NCBI GenBank assembly: GCA_002010925.1
Contig: MTLR01000086.1
Coordinates: forward strand, 1-6,293
Length of the DNA stretch: 6,293 nt
Direction of reading: 5' to 3'
Origin: Candidatus Bathyarchaeota archaeon JdFR-04
GTDB taxonomy: Archaea; Thermoproteota; Bathyarchaeia; Bathyarchaeales; UBA233
Of this stretch, positions 1 through 5,416 are shown piece after piece; within the stretch, counting starts at the first letter, position 1; each line of letters starts with the position of its first letter. The notes below the pieces were generated by a model. That model was not told the DNA's origin and did not search any database. It was given only the letters and a program-made list of their open reading frames with translations. A program made the position numbers and the translations under genes.

Positions 1-585
1 AGGTTAATCCAAACTCTCTCCGATACTATTAAGGTGGAAATCTCAACACCCGCCGGAACCAACCTACACCTAAACGTGGAAGGTCGTCCCTTCTTCACCG
101 ATACTCAACTGGACTGGAAAACGATGAAATGGATGAATCTTCCCACAGGCGAAGTAATAGTCGCCCCGGTGGAAAACTCCATGCGAGGGACGCTAGTGTG
201 TGACGTAGCAATAGGTGGAATAGGCCCAATAAGTGAACCGGTAACGCTGGATGTGCAGAGTGGAAGAGTCAAAGAAGTTTTCTCCGAGAACGAGGAGATT
301 GTTAAAAGATTGGAAAAGGTGTTTATGACGGATGATTGGTCAAACGTTGTAGGTGAGTTCGCTTTTGGAATAAATCCGAAAGCGAGACTAACTAAAGAGT
401 TCTTGGAAGCTGAGAAGATTTTTGGAACAGTACATGTGGCTTTTGGCAATAATCTTGACATGCCGCAAGGCAAGAACCCTTCTAAGAATCATGTAGATTT
501 GCTAATGTCCCATCCAAGTGTTAGAATATCAAAAAGGGATGGGTCCGTGAAGAGAGTCATGGAGAATGGAAGCTTTTGTTTTTAA
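1..585 (+). CDS. M29-type metallo-aminopeptidase (aminopeptidase T family), C-terminal part, 5' truncated
   Basis: Partial gene: the reading frame is open from base 1, and the GTG at 34 lies inside the conserved domain, so it is not the real start. About 194 residues remain, roughly the C-terminal half of a family protein. Members are cytoplasmic dimeric metalloenzymes that release N-terminal amino acids from peptides. Counting from the GTG, the family landmarks occur in order: NLPTGE (E40), GEFAFGINPKA (E108), EAEKIFGTVHVAFGNN (H134) and KNHVDLL (H153, D155). These match the positions of the Glu, Glu, His and His/Asp metal ligands known from AmpS/AmpT. The Tyr that is part of the catalytic set in AmpS is not obvious, because the segment between the two His residues is short; archaeal relatives I recall also have this compact form. 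The extreme C-terminus (GSFCF) is encoded by a T-rich run that may double as the terminator. The family call is firm; the substrate is unknown. Confidence 0.85.
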   Translation, partial: RLIQTLSDTIKVEISTPAGTNLHLNVEGRPFFTDTQLDWKTMKWMNLPTGEVIVAPVENSMRGTLVCDVAIGGIGPISEPVTLDVQSGRVKEVFSENEEIVKRLEKVFMTDDWSNVVGEFAFGINPKARLTKEFLEAEKIFGTVHVAFGNNLDMPQGKNPSKNHVDLLMSHPSVRISKRDGSVKRVMENGSFCF

Positions 586-597
586 ATTTTTATTTGT
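574..597 (+). terminator. T-rich putative archaeal terminator of the aminopeptidase gene
   Basis: Three T-runs (4 to 5 bases) flank and overlap the TAA stop of the aminopeptidase gene with no hairpin, which is the usual form of archaeal intrinsic termination. A TATA-like box for the next gene follows almost at once, which fits a transcription boundary here. This is inferred from base composition only. Confidence 0.45.
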
Positions 598-602
598 CAA
601 AA

Positions 603-610
603 CTTTAAAA
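603..610 (+). promoter_or_regulatory. candidate TATA box (CTTTAAAA) for the small PC4-like gene
   Basis: CTTTAAAA resembles the archaeal TATA element. A start site about 26 bases downstream would fall near 630-634 and give a leader of about 20 nt before the ATG at 652. A weak purine-rich stretch (GAAGGG, 635-640) lies 11 bases before the ATG. Confidence 0.4.
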
Positions 611-651
611 GCCTGACATGAACATCTGTTTGTAGAAGGGAAAAAATTGAA

Positions 652-900
652 ATGAGCGAGAAATTGCCTCTCTCCGACTTCTACAAAGTAGTTGATTACG
701 TCACTATCTTTAAGAATGACAAGTGGTGGGAAGCCATAGTTGTGATTGAGTCCTTTGGGAGACGCTCTATAGCCATGTATTTATGGCAGTTTAGGAATGG
801 AACGTGGAAACGTAAACATAAATTTCATATAAGAAGCGTTGATGAGTGGAACAAGGTTAAAGCAGCGGTTGACCAGTTAGCCTCAAAGGTTTATGGATAG
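652..900 (+). CDS. small conserved-type protein, possible PC4-like single-stranded nucleic acid-binding fold
   Basis: This 82-residue soluble protein has no signal peptide or membrane span. Its pattern is strand-rich then helical: WWEAIVVIE, RRSIAMYLWQF, TWKRKHKFHI, then a C-terminal amphipathic helix beginning SVDEWNKVKAAVDQL. The order 'hydrophobic strand, W/F, G-x-W, basic loop, I-x-[SL], E-W-x-x-[LV]-K-x-x-[IV]' resembles the core of the transcriptional coactivator PC4, where a basic loop and a KGISL strand precede a helix with QWxxLK. PC4-fold proteins bind single-stranded DNA and act in transcription or repair, and the basic KRKHK loop would suit nucleic acid binding. This is an eye alignment and an inference; I do not recognise a named family with certainty. 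The ATG at 652 is the only good start, and the gene has its own TATA-like box. No strong terminator is seen after it. Confidence 0.75.
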   Translation: MSEKLPLSDFYKVVDYVTIFKNDKWWEAIVVIESFGRRSIAMYLWQFRNGTWKRKHKFHIRSVDEWNKVKAAVDQLASKVYG

Positions 901-925
901 ATAGCTCTTCTGACTGGAGATAAAA

Positions 926-1009
926 CTTAAGCATAAATCTATATTCTGAAGTTGAATCCAAGATTGAATAGTTTTATTAACTAACCATAAATACAGAAAA
1001 ATGCTTAAG
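926..1009. repeat. perfect 9-bp inverted repeat flanking the promoter region of the membrane-protein gene
   Basis: CTTAAGCAT at 926-934 and its exact reverse complement ATGCTTAAG at 1001-1009 lie 66 bases apart in the 121-base gap between the small protein gene and the membrane-protein gene. Each arm also contains the palindrome CTTAAG. The right arm overlaps the start of the Shine-Dalgarno tract (1008-1016), and the candidate TATA box (971-980) lies between the arms. It could be a pair of operator half-sites, a long-range hairpin, or coincidence in AT-rich DNA. Nothing else recognisable is seen in this gap. Confidence 0.35.
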
Positions 1010-1016
1010 AGGTGAG
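971..1016 (+). promoter_or_regulatory. candidate promoter and Shine-Dalgarno site of the membrane-protein gene
   Basis: GTTTTATTAA at 971-980 is TATA-like and would place the start site near 1001. The tract AGAGGTGAG at 1008-1016 is strongly complementary to the archaeal 16S 3' end and lies 5 bases before the ATG at 1022. This is the best ribosome binding site in the window and it fixes the start codon. A second AT-rich candidate (CATAAATA, about 986-993) is less suitable because it would cut the leader down to nothing useful. Confidence 0.55.
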
Positions 1017-1021
1017 CCTTA

Positions 1022-1465
1022 ATGGAAGCCATAGAAGAAATGGAAATAATAGAAGAAATCGTCGAAGAAGCACCACTTCCCTTGGAGGAAGAGGAGTCCC
1101 AACAAGAACAAACACAGCAAGAGCAAACCCCACAAGAGCAGATCCCTCAAGGACCAGCTCCTCAGGAGCAAGAACAAGCCCAGCAAGAACAGGAAAAGGA
1201 AAAACCACAACCCCAAAGGCCAGACCAGTCTATAGACAGCACAGGTTTCGTTCACGGATTATCCGTTGGCTTAGGCCTCGGGTGTCTATGTACGTTTATT
1301 GTATTATGGGTTGCCCTCTTCTTCACACCTCAGTTGCCTCAAGGAATACGCTATGAACAACTATTGTCCGTATTCATATTTCCACTGCTATATCTACTCG
1401 CTGTAGGCCTTATAACTCTAACAGCCGGAATAGTCAAACAATACTTCGCTCGAAAACCACAATAA
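1022..1465 (+). CDS. two-span membrane protein with Gln/Glu/Pro pentad-repeat N-terminus, function unknown
   Basis: A 147-residue protein that I do not recognise. Residues 1-25 are strongly acidic (15 or so Glu/Ile-rich positions, ending LEEEES). Residues 26-57 form an imperfect five-residue repeat of the type x-[QP]-Q-E-Q, followed by a short charged Lys/Pro/Gln stretch to about 68; the whole N-terminal half should be disordered. Two hydrophobic segments follow, about 76-101 (rich in Gly, then Cys/Phe/Trp) and about 114-138, joined by a short loop containing FTPQLPQGIRYEQ. The basic tail KQYFARKPQ suggests a cytoplasmic C-terminus, so both ends would face the cytoplasm with the loop outside. 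There is no signal peptide. The start is fixed by a strong Shine-Dalgarno at the right distance. The repeat makes long open frames on both strands here; the membrane spans, ribosome site and downstream spacing support this frame over the others. It could be a membrane anchor or scaffold; no function is assigned. Confidence 0.75.
   Translation: MEAIEEMEIIEEIVEEAPLPLEEEESQQEQTQQEQTPQEQIPQGPAPQEQEQAQQEQEKEKPQPQRPDQSIDSTGFVHGLSVGLGLGCLCTFIVLWVALFFTPQLPQGIRYEQLLSVFIFPLLYLLAVGLITLTAGIVKQYFARKPQ
1097..1192 (+). repeat. imperfect 15-base coding tandem repeat (x-Q/P-Q-E-Q pentads)
   Basis: Five consecutive 15-base units encode SQQEQ, TQQEQ, TPQEQ, IPQGP and APQEQ. After an irregular EQ pair, a sixth unit encodes AQQEQ. 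Synonymous codons vary between units (CAA/CAG, GAA/GAG), so the array has diverged at DNA level and is not a fresh expansion. It sits in the predicted disordered N-terminus of the membrane protein. Confidence 0.7.
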
Positions 1466-1477
1466 CAATCACTAATA

Positions 1478-1489
1478 TTTTCTTTCTCT
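1478..1489 (+). terminator. T-rich putative terminator after the membrane-protein gene
   Basis: The pyrimidine stretch ATTTTCTTTCTCT begins about 12 bases after the TAA at 1463-1465, without a hairpin, as expected of archaeal T-tract termination. The remaining bases up to 1552 hold only the AT-rich promoter candidate of the next gene. Confidence 0.35.
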
Positions 1490-1516
1490 AACAAAAATCC
1501 TAATTACAAAAGTTCT

Positions 1517-1526
1517 GCTAAATATT
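1517..1526 (+). promoter_or_regulatory. candidate TATA box for the DUF4443 gene
   Basis: GCTAAATATT is TATA-like. A start site about 26 bases on would lie near 1548, only about 5 bases before the ATG at 1553, which implies a nearly leaderless transcript. No convincing Shine-Dalgarno is seen (GTGAAG at 1542-1547 is weak), in agreement with leaderless initiation. Confidence 0.35.
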
Positions 1527-1552
1527 CTATTCTAATCAACAGTGAAGTAGCG

Positions 1553-2176
1553 ATGGAAATAAAAGATAAATTCGAAAAAATATTGACAGTGAAAGCCCCC
1601 GGTCCAGCACCGTCCTTCTCTATTTTCCATCTGCTACGTGCTCTGGAACTGATTGCTGAAGAGTCTCTTGGCCGCCTGAAGCTTTCGGAAAAATTGAAGC
1701 TCGGCGAGGGCGCCACTAGGACTTTATTGAATCGTCTTAAAGAAGCACAAATAATTACCGCTTCAAGGACTGGGTGTCGTCTTACCAAGAAGGGAGAAAA
1801 ACTTTGGAAACAATACCGAGCGGTGTTTAAGCGAAAAATTCTTCTCAAGAAAAATGAGTTAACTCTCGCAGAGCATAATGTCGTGTTATTGGTAAAAAAC
1901 AGGAGAAGCAAGGTTAGCCATGGGATGGAACAGCGGGACGCTGCAATTTTTTGTGGCGCTAAGGGAGCAGTAACACTTGTCTGCATGGATGGAAGGCTTA
2001 TTATACCCGGGGTAAACCAGGATATGGCAAGAGTTTACCCTAAAGCGCACAGACAGATAATGAGCCTTCTCACTCCAAAAGAAAACGATGTGATAATTAT
2101 TGGGTTTGCGGACACTTGGGAAAAGGCAGAATACGGCGTCTTGGCGGCTGCGTGGACATTGCTAAACGACTGTTAA
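1553..2176 (+). CDS. winged-helix DNA-binding protein with C-terminal DUF4443 domain
   Basis: A 207-residue predicted cytoplasmic protein. After a short N-terminal helix comes the signature APGPAPSFSIFHLLRAL (about 15-31), then a winged helix-turn-helix to about residue 88, with the recognition-helix region GEGATRTLLNRLKEA (51-65) and a wing around ITASRTGCRLTKKGEKLW. The C-terminal part (about 100-205) has landmarks I associate with archaeal DUF4443: GMEQRDAAIFCGAKGAVTLV (124-143), the strand GRLIIPGV, and ENDVIIIGFAD (177-187) followed by an Ala-rich helix. The C-terminal domain may bind a small ligand that controls DNA binding, but its ligand is not known to me and none is claimed. The gene seems to have its own promoter. 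Its TAA lies 6 bases from the stop codon of the convergent GPN GTPase gene, so the 3' ends of the two transcripts must overlap. Length and domain order look complete. Confidence 0.8.
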   Translation: MEIKDKFEKILTVKAPGPAPSFSIFHLLRALELIAEESLGRLKLSEKLKLGEGATRTLLNRLKEAQIITASRTGCRLTKKGEKLWKQYRAVFKRKILLKKNELTLAEHNVVLLVKNRRSKVSHGMEQRDAAIFCGAKGAVTLVCMDGRLIIPGVNQDMARVYPKAHRQIMSLLTPKENDVIIIGFADTWEKAEYGVLAAAWTLLNDC

Positions 2177-2182
2177 TAAAAT

Positions 2183-2947
2183 TTAGTAAGTGTATTTATT
2201 TCCCGCCGCCAGAATCCTTTCTAAAGCCATATTTAGGTTTATCATTCCCTCGTTTGTCTTCGCCGAAACAGGAATCAGAAGGAATCGGAGTCCAAGCTGA
2301 TATATCGCTCGCATCATGTTCCGGCTGAGCAAACGTTTGGTCCCCTCAAGCTTTTCTTCTATGGCCTCTTCGAGCATTTTAGGCTTTGCGGACCAGTCCA
2401 CAATGCGGTTCACTTCCCCCCTTGGCACGAGGTCACACTTCGACAAGACGTGCACCTGAGGAACGAAAAACCGGTTATATACCGCTGCTGACAAGAAGAG
2501 GTTCGAAACATAATTTAAGGGATTAGACGAGAAAACGGAGTCAAAAAGGTATAAAAGTGCTTTAGGCTCTTTAGGGGTTAACTCATGAACTATATAAGGG
2601 CCGCTAGCTCGAAAGGCAAAAAGCTCCATCTGCCCAGGAGTGTCGATTAGTACAACGTCAGGTTTTAAATCTTCAATTTCCCCCGAAAGCTTTTCAACTT
2701 CATCAGCAATCAAATCTGCAGCCATAATCAAAGCACCATTTGGGCCTAAGCTGTATTCCTCCATTATAACTTCAACCTTCACATAGTTCCGTATATCTAT
2801 ATCAGGTACATATGGAAGCCTGAAAGCTCCAGGATCAAGGTTCACTGCGATGACGTCTTGTTTTGCCATTTTTAACCATTCACAGAAAGCTGAGGTGAGC
2901 AGAGATTTTCCAGATCCGGCCGTTCCTATAACAAAAACAATAAACGT
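2183..2947 (-). CDS. GPN-loop GTPase, apparently initiating at ACG
   Basis: Read from 2947 this gives 254 residues with every GPN-loop GTPase motif in order: P-loop GTAGSGKS (8-15), NLDPGA (36-41), the family-defining Gly-Pro-Asn in SLGPNGA (68-70), DTPGQME (102-108), SKCD base-specificity motif (169-172) and SAK (228-230). GPN GTPases are homodimers that cycle between GTP and GDP; eukaryotic relatives assist RNA polymerase II assembly and import, and the archaeal role is not settled. The first ATG in frame is at 2869, but starting there loses the P-loop and cannot give an active enzyme. Between the in-frame TAG (2972-2974) and 2869 there is no ATG, GTG or TTG. The homologous N-terminus normally reads Met directly before FIVFVIG; here that codon is ACG (2945-2947), preceded at 7 bases by AGGGGG. 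So either ACG is a real rare start or an ATG has been changed by mutation or sequence error. The function call is firm; the start is an inference. Confidence 0.88.
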   Translation of the reverse strand, partial: TFIVFVIGTAGSGKSLLTSAFCEWLKMAKQDVIAVNLDPGAFRLPYVPDIDIRNYVKVEVIMEEYSLGPNGALIMAADLIADEVEKLSGEIEDLKPDVVLIDTPGQMELFAFRASGPYIVHELTPKEPKALLYLFDSVFSSNPLNYVSNLFLSAAVYNRFFVPQVHVLSKCDLVPRGEVNRIVDWSAKPKMLEEAIEEKLEGTKRLLSRNMMRAIYQLGLRFLLIPVSAKTNEGMINLNMALERILAAGNKYTY

Positions 2948-2954
2948 TCCAGTT

Positions 2955-2960
2955 CCCCCT
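2955..2960 (-). promoter_or_regulatory. Shine-Dalgarno-like tract (AGGGGG) supporting the ACG start
   Basis: On the minus strand AGGGGG can pair with the pyrimidine-rich archaeal 16S 3' end (one G-U wobble) and lies 7 bases before the ACG at 2947. The spacing is ideal for initiation exactly there, and poor for the ATG at 2869, which has no such tract in front of it. Confidence 0.5.
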
Positions 2961-3005
2961 TTCTTCGACTGCTAAGTTTCTCTCAGTTAGTTGTTTTCAC
3001 TACCC

Positions 3006-3019
3006 AAATAAACTTTTAT
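3006..3019 (-). promoter_or_regulatory. candidate TATA box for the GPN GTPase gene
   Basis: On the minus strand the stretch ATAAAAGTTTATTT is TATA-like. A start site about 26 bases on would be near 2983-2987, giving a leader of about 35-40 nt that includes the Shine-Dalgarno-like tract at 2955-2960. This suggests the GTPase is transcribed independently of the binding-protein gene in front of it. Confidence 0.4.
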
Positions 3020-3027
3020 CCCATTCC

Positions 3028-3035
3028 AAAAATAA
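3028..3035 (-). terminator. T-tract putative terminator of the binding-protein gene
   Basis: TTATTTTT on the minus strand, about 16 bases after the TAG of the binding-protein gene and preceded by a pyrimidine-rich stretch. There is no hairpin, which fits an archaeal terminator; it lies just before the TATA-like box of the next gene. Confidence 0.4.
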
Positions 3036-3050
3036 GGAAGCAGAAAGGTG

Positions 3051-5318
3051 CTATTTTGACCAACCGAATTTAGCGGCTATAACAGCTATATCGCTTATGT
3101 CGACTTTCCAATCATCGCTAACATCGGCGACGACATTCCAACGGAAATGTCCGGGGGATGTCCCGAACGCTATGGCAGCTAACGCGACATCGGTTATGTC
3201 AACGTTGTAATCTTTAGTTATGTCCTCGCGAATTGTTACCCAGAACTCGTAGGTTAAAACGCAGGTTCTGTTCAAATACTCGTCTGAGGAGTGTTTCACC
3301 TTTATTTGATAGCATCCGCAACCTAGCGGAGAAGTACTATATGGTCCAAGTTCTATGCTGGAAAGTGGAGGTACCGTTAGGGTCTGTGAGTCAACAAGGG
3401 TGGCGTTAAAATAGATATAAACAGTGTTTTCTACATACTCGTCAGTAAAGGTGTTAGTAATTAAAACGGTGTAATTAATGGAAGTGTTCGGATCGAATAG
3501 ACGTTTTTCAACCTGTATTTCGGTTTGTATCGGGCAGTATCTAAAATATTCCATGTTGGCCTCAAGCGAGATGTGGCTTCCATTTACATATTCCACGAAT
3601 CTGTAGGGGCCTGTTCCTATTAGGTCAGGGTCAGGAGCAAACCCGTAACGTTCTTCCATGGGAATGTCCTTCCAAATATGCTTTGGGAGGATTATTACGC
3701 TACCTATGTTGTAAATCCACCAGAGGCTGAAAACTTCCTCCTCAACATGAAATGTTACTGTGTATTGATCCGGCGTGTCTATGTCCACAAATGGCCGAAG
3801 CCAGTTAGACCATATGGGGCTTAGTTCTTCTGTTGGAAACTCCATGGTAAATTTTACATCTTCCGAAGTGAATGGTGCTCCGTCGTGCCAGTAAACGTTT
3901 TCACGTAAGTAAAAGGTTACAGCCAGCCCTGGGTAGGCTTCGTAATGTTCTATTCTCCATCCTTTGACAAGCCATGGAATATAAGAATTAGTGTATGGGT
4001 TGTATCTTAAGAGGGGCTCATAAATCTTATCGAGAACTTGCCAGTCTACATGCCACCAAGAATATACAGGGTTAAGCTTCATAATGTCGCTGTGAAAGCC
4101 GTAAACAATCGTTTCGCCTTGCCCCTGATCTTGGGGATGAGCGTTTAGGAAGCTCCACCAACTATCAACCCCAACTCCGTTTTCGTTAACTATTCCAGTC
4201 CATCCTGTTGGGGCTCTCTCGCTGGTTTTTCGGTAAGCCTTTGCGTATAATGGACACCATAACGGAATTGTTCCAACAATTTCTGCGAGTCTTCGCTGCG
4301 CATTAATGCTCGCGTTTAAAGCTGTTTTTTTATCCTTTGCCCAAGAGAGCATCTCAAGCCAATAATCCAACTCTTCATCACTAACATGGTTGTAATTGTA
4401 GCAGAAGCCCGGAGTCCAGTACATTTCGGAATGATAAAGTGCATACATGTAGTCTGGGTTAGCTGTTAGCCTCCATCCACCCGTATAAAGATGATACTCA
4501 TGATTTACCATTACTTTCTCGAAGATCTCTTGGATGCTGACGGGGCCAGGTATCTCCACGGGGATCCCCATACTTAAAAGCTCATCCTGAATTATGTGGC
4601 CCGTTTGGTTTCTTGCATCATGGTCATGTCGCACATAGAAAATTAATGGGTCGAGGTTTTGTCCAGACTTTTCGTGACCAGGCGGATAAACGCGTATGTA
4701 CTGGGCTGAGCCAGGTTTTGAAGGATCGTAATACGGGTTTGGAGTTGTTCCCTGAACAAAGCCAGAGGCATCCAATATTGCCGCGGCCTCCATGGGATCA
4801 TAGGGATGGGAGTCAATTTCGGGGTTAAACCACTCTGTCCACGGCATCACTGGTGTATGTAAGGGCAGACCATAGCCTTTGAGAACTTCTTCAATGATCT
4901 TTGTCTTATTCACTAAATGGGCAATTGCATGTCTAAATTCTAAATAGCTGGTTGGCGAGCGCCAACTTCCAAAAGCCGATACTGTCTCGTTATTATTAAT
5001 ATCCAAAAAGTAAGCTCCAGCCTCCGGGTACTTCTCAATAGCTATGGTTTCGTTGTAAGGCGGCTTTGACCATTTTTCAACGAGCTCCGGAGGTATGTTC
5101 CAGTTTGCAATATCCACTTCACCGTTCTCAATCCCCTCTAAAACTCTTGATGTATTTTCATAAATTTTTATTAGAACAGTGTTAAGTCTAGGTCCAAATT
5201 GTTCGAAAAAACCTTGCGTTTGCGTCTGTGTTGTAAGCGTTTGAGGGAAAGTAACGGATATTAATCCAGCTATAGTTGTAGCCAGCATAAAACATGCTAA
5301 ATTAACTCTGCTTTTCAT
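3051..5318 (-). CDS. secreted peptide-type ABC solute-binding protein, circularly permuted, with Ig-like and dockerin-like C-terminal modules
   Basis: A 755-residue exported protein that should capture peptides or other nutrients for an ABC importer (family 5 binding proteins, like DppA/OppA). Residues 1-28 form a Sec-type signal peptide, with no lipobox and no C-terminal membrane anchor; a short Thr/Gln linker follows. Residues 44-392 match the second part of a DppA-type protein: LNTVLIKIYENTSRVLEGIENGEVDIA, LEFRHAIAHLVNKTKIIEEVLKGYG's core, YDPMEAAAILDASGF, the GGWRLTANPDYMYALYHS region and LAEIVGTIPLW. Residues 402-600 match the normal first part: VDWQVLDKIYEPLLRYN, WHDGAPFTSEDVKFTMEF, DDxYTV-like DQYTVTFHV, ILPKHIW and DLIGTGPYRFVEYVNG, ending LEANMEYFRY. 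About 603-697 is an Ig/CARDB-like beta domain. Residues 699-710 and 732-743 are dockerin-type calcium loops. Eleven N-x-S/T sequons suggest a glycosylated surface protein. No permease or ATPase genes adjoin it. The start ATG has GAGGAA just upstream. Confidence 0.87.
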   Translation of the reverse strand: MKSRVNLACFMLATTIAGLISVTFPQTLTTQTQTQGFFEQFGPRLNTVLIKIYENTSRVLEGIENGEVDIANWNIPPELVEKWSKPPYNETIAIEKYPEAGAYFLDINNNETVSAFGSWRSPTSYLEFRHAIAHLVNKTKIIEEVLKGYGLPLHTPVMPWTEWFNPEIDSHPYDPMEAAAILDASGFVQGTTPNPYYDPSKPGSAQYIRVYPPGHEKSGQNLDPLIFYVRHDHDARNQTGHIIQDELLSMGIPVEIPGPVSIQEIFEKVMVNHEYHLYTGGWRLTANPDYMYALYHSEMYWTPGFCYNYNHVSDEELDYWLEMLSWAKDKKTALNASINAQRRLAEIVGTIPLWCPLYAKAYRKTSERAPTGWTGIVNENGVGVDSWWSFLNAHPQDQGQGETIVYGFHSDIMKLNPVYSWWHVDWQVLDKIYEPLLRYNPYTNSYIPWLVKGWRIEHYEAYPGLAVTFYLRENVYWHDGAPFTSEDVKFTMEFPTEELSPIWSNWLRPFVDIDTPDQYTVTFHVEEEVFSLWWIYNIGSVIILPKHIWKDIPMEERYGFAPDPDLIGTGPYRFVEYVNGSHISLEANMEYFRYCPIQTEIQVEKRLFDPNTSINYTVLITNTFTDEYVENTVYIYFNATLVDSQTLTVPPLSSIELGPYSTSPLGCGCYQIKVKHSSDEYLNRTCVLTYEFWVTIREDITKDYNVDITDVALAAIAFGTSPGHFRWNVVADVSDDWKVDISDIAVIAAKFGWSK

Positions 5319-5320
5319 TC

Positions 5321-5326
5321 TTCCTC
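5321..5326 (-). promoter_or_regulatory. Shine-Dalgarno-like GAGGAA of the binding-protein gene
   Basis: On the minus strand GAGGAA ends 2 bases before the ATG at 5318, closer than ideal but purine-rich and followed directly by a good signal peptide. The rest of the 98-base gap to the CinA-like gene (5319-5416) is AT-rich; AAATAT on the minus strand (5350-5355) is a weak TATA candidate, and no clear terminator for the CinA-like gene is seen. Confidence 0.4.
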
Positions 5327-5416
5327 AACAAAGAGTTAAACTAATGGGGATATTTGAGTTTTCGGATTGCTCGGAACAGATTTTCAGTTAATTAGAAATT
5401 CAGTGTCTAGCTCTCC

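Noticed and set aside
105..473. Minus-strand open frame opposite the aminopeptidase gene
   Set aside because: The plus-strand frame carries the conserved metal-ligand motifs of the M29 family; the antisense frame has no recognisable motif or ribosome site.
586..1021. Possible tRNA or C/D box small RNA in the gaps around the small gene
   Set aside because: I found no cloverleaf, T-loop consensus, or paired C (RTGATGA) and D (CTGA) boxes at proper spacing in these gaps.
1005..1356. Long open frames on both strands over the repeat region (Leu/Phe-rich on the minus strand, Arg/Thr-rich on the plus strand)
   Set aside because: They are produced by the repetitive, low-complexity Gln/Glu codons. 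Only the 1022-1465 frame has a strong ribosome binding site, membrane spans and sensible composition throughout.
1504..1986. Minus-strand open frame opposite the DUF4443 gene
   Set aside because: Its Arg/Ser/Phe-rich composition is typical of an antisense shadow, while the plus strand encodes a clear winged-helix plus DUF4443 protein.
2183..2869. GPN GTPase annotated from the first in-frame ATG at 2869
   Set aside because: That start removes the P-loop, which is intact immediately upstream in the same open frame, so the shorter model is biologically unlikely.
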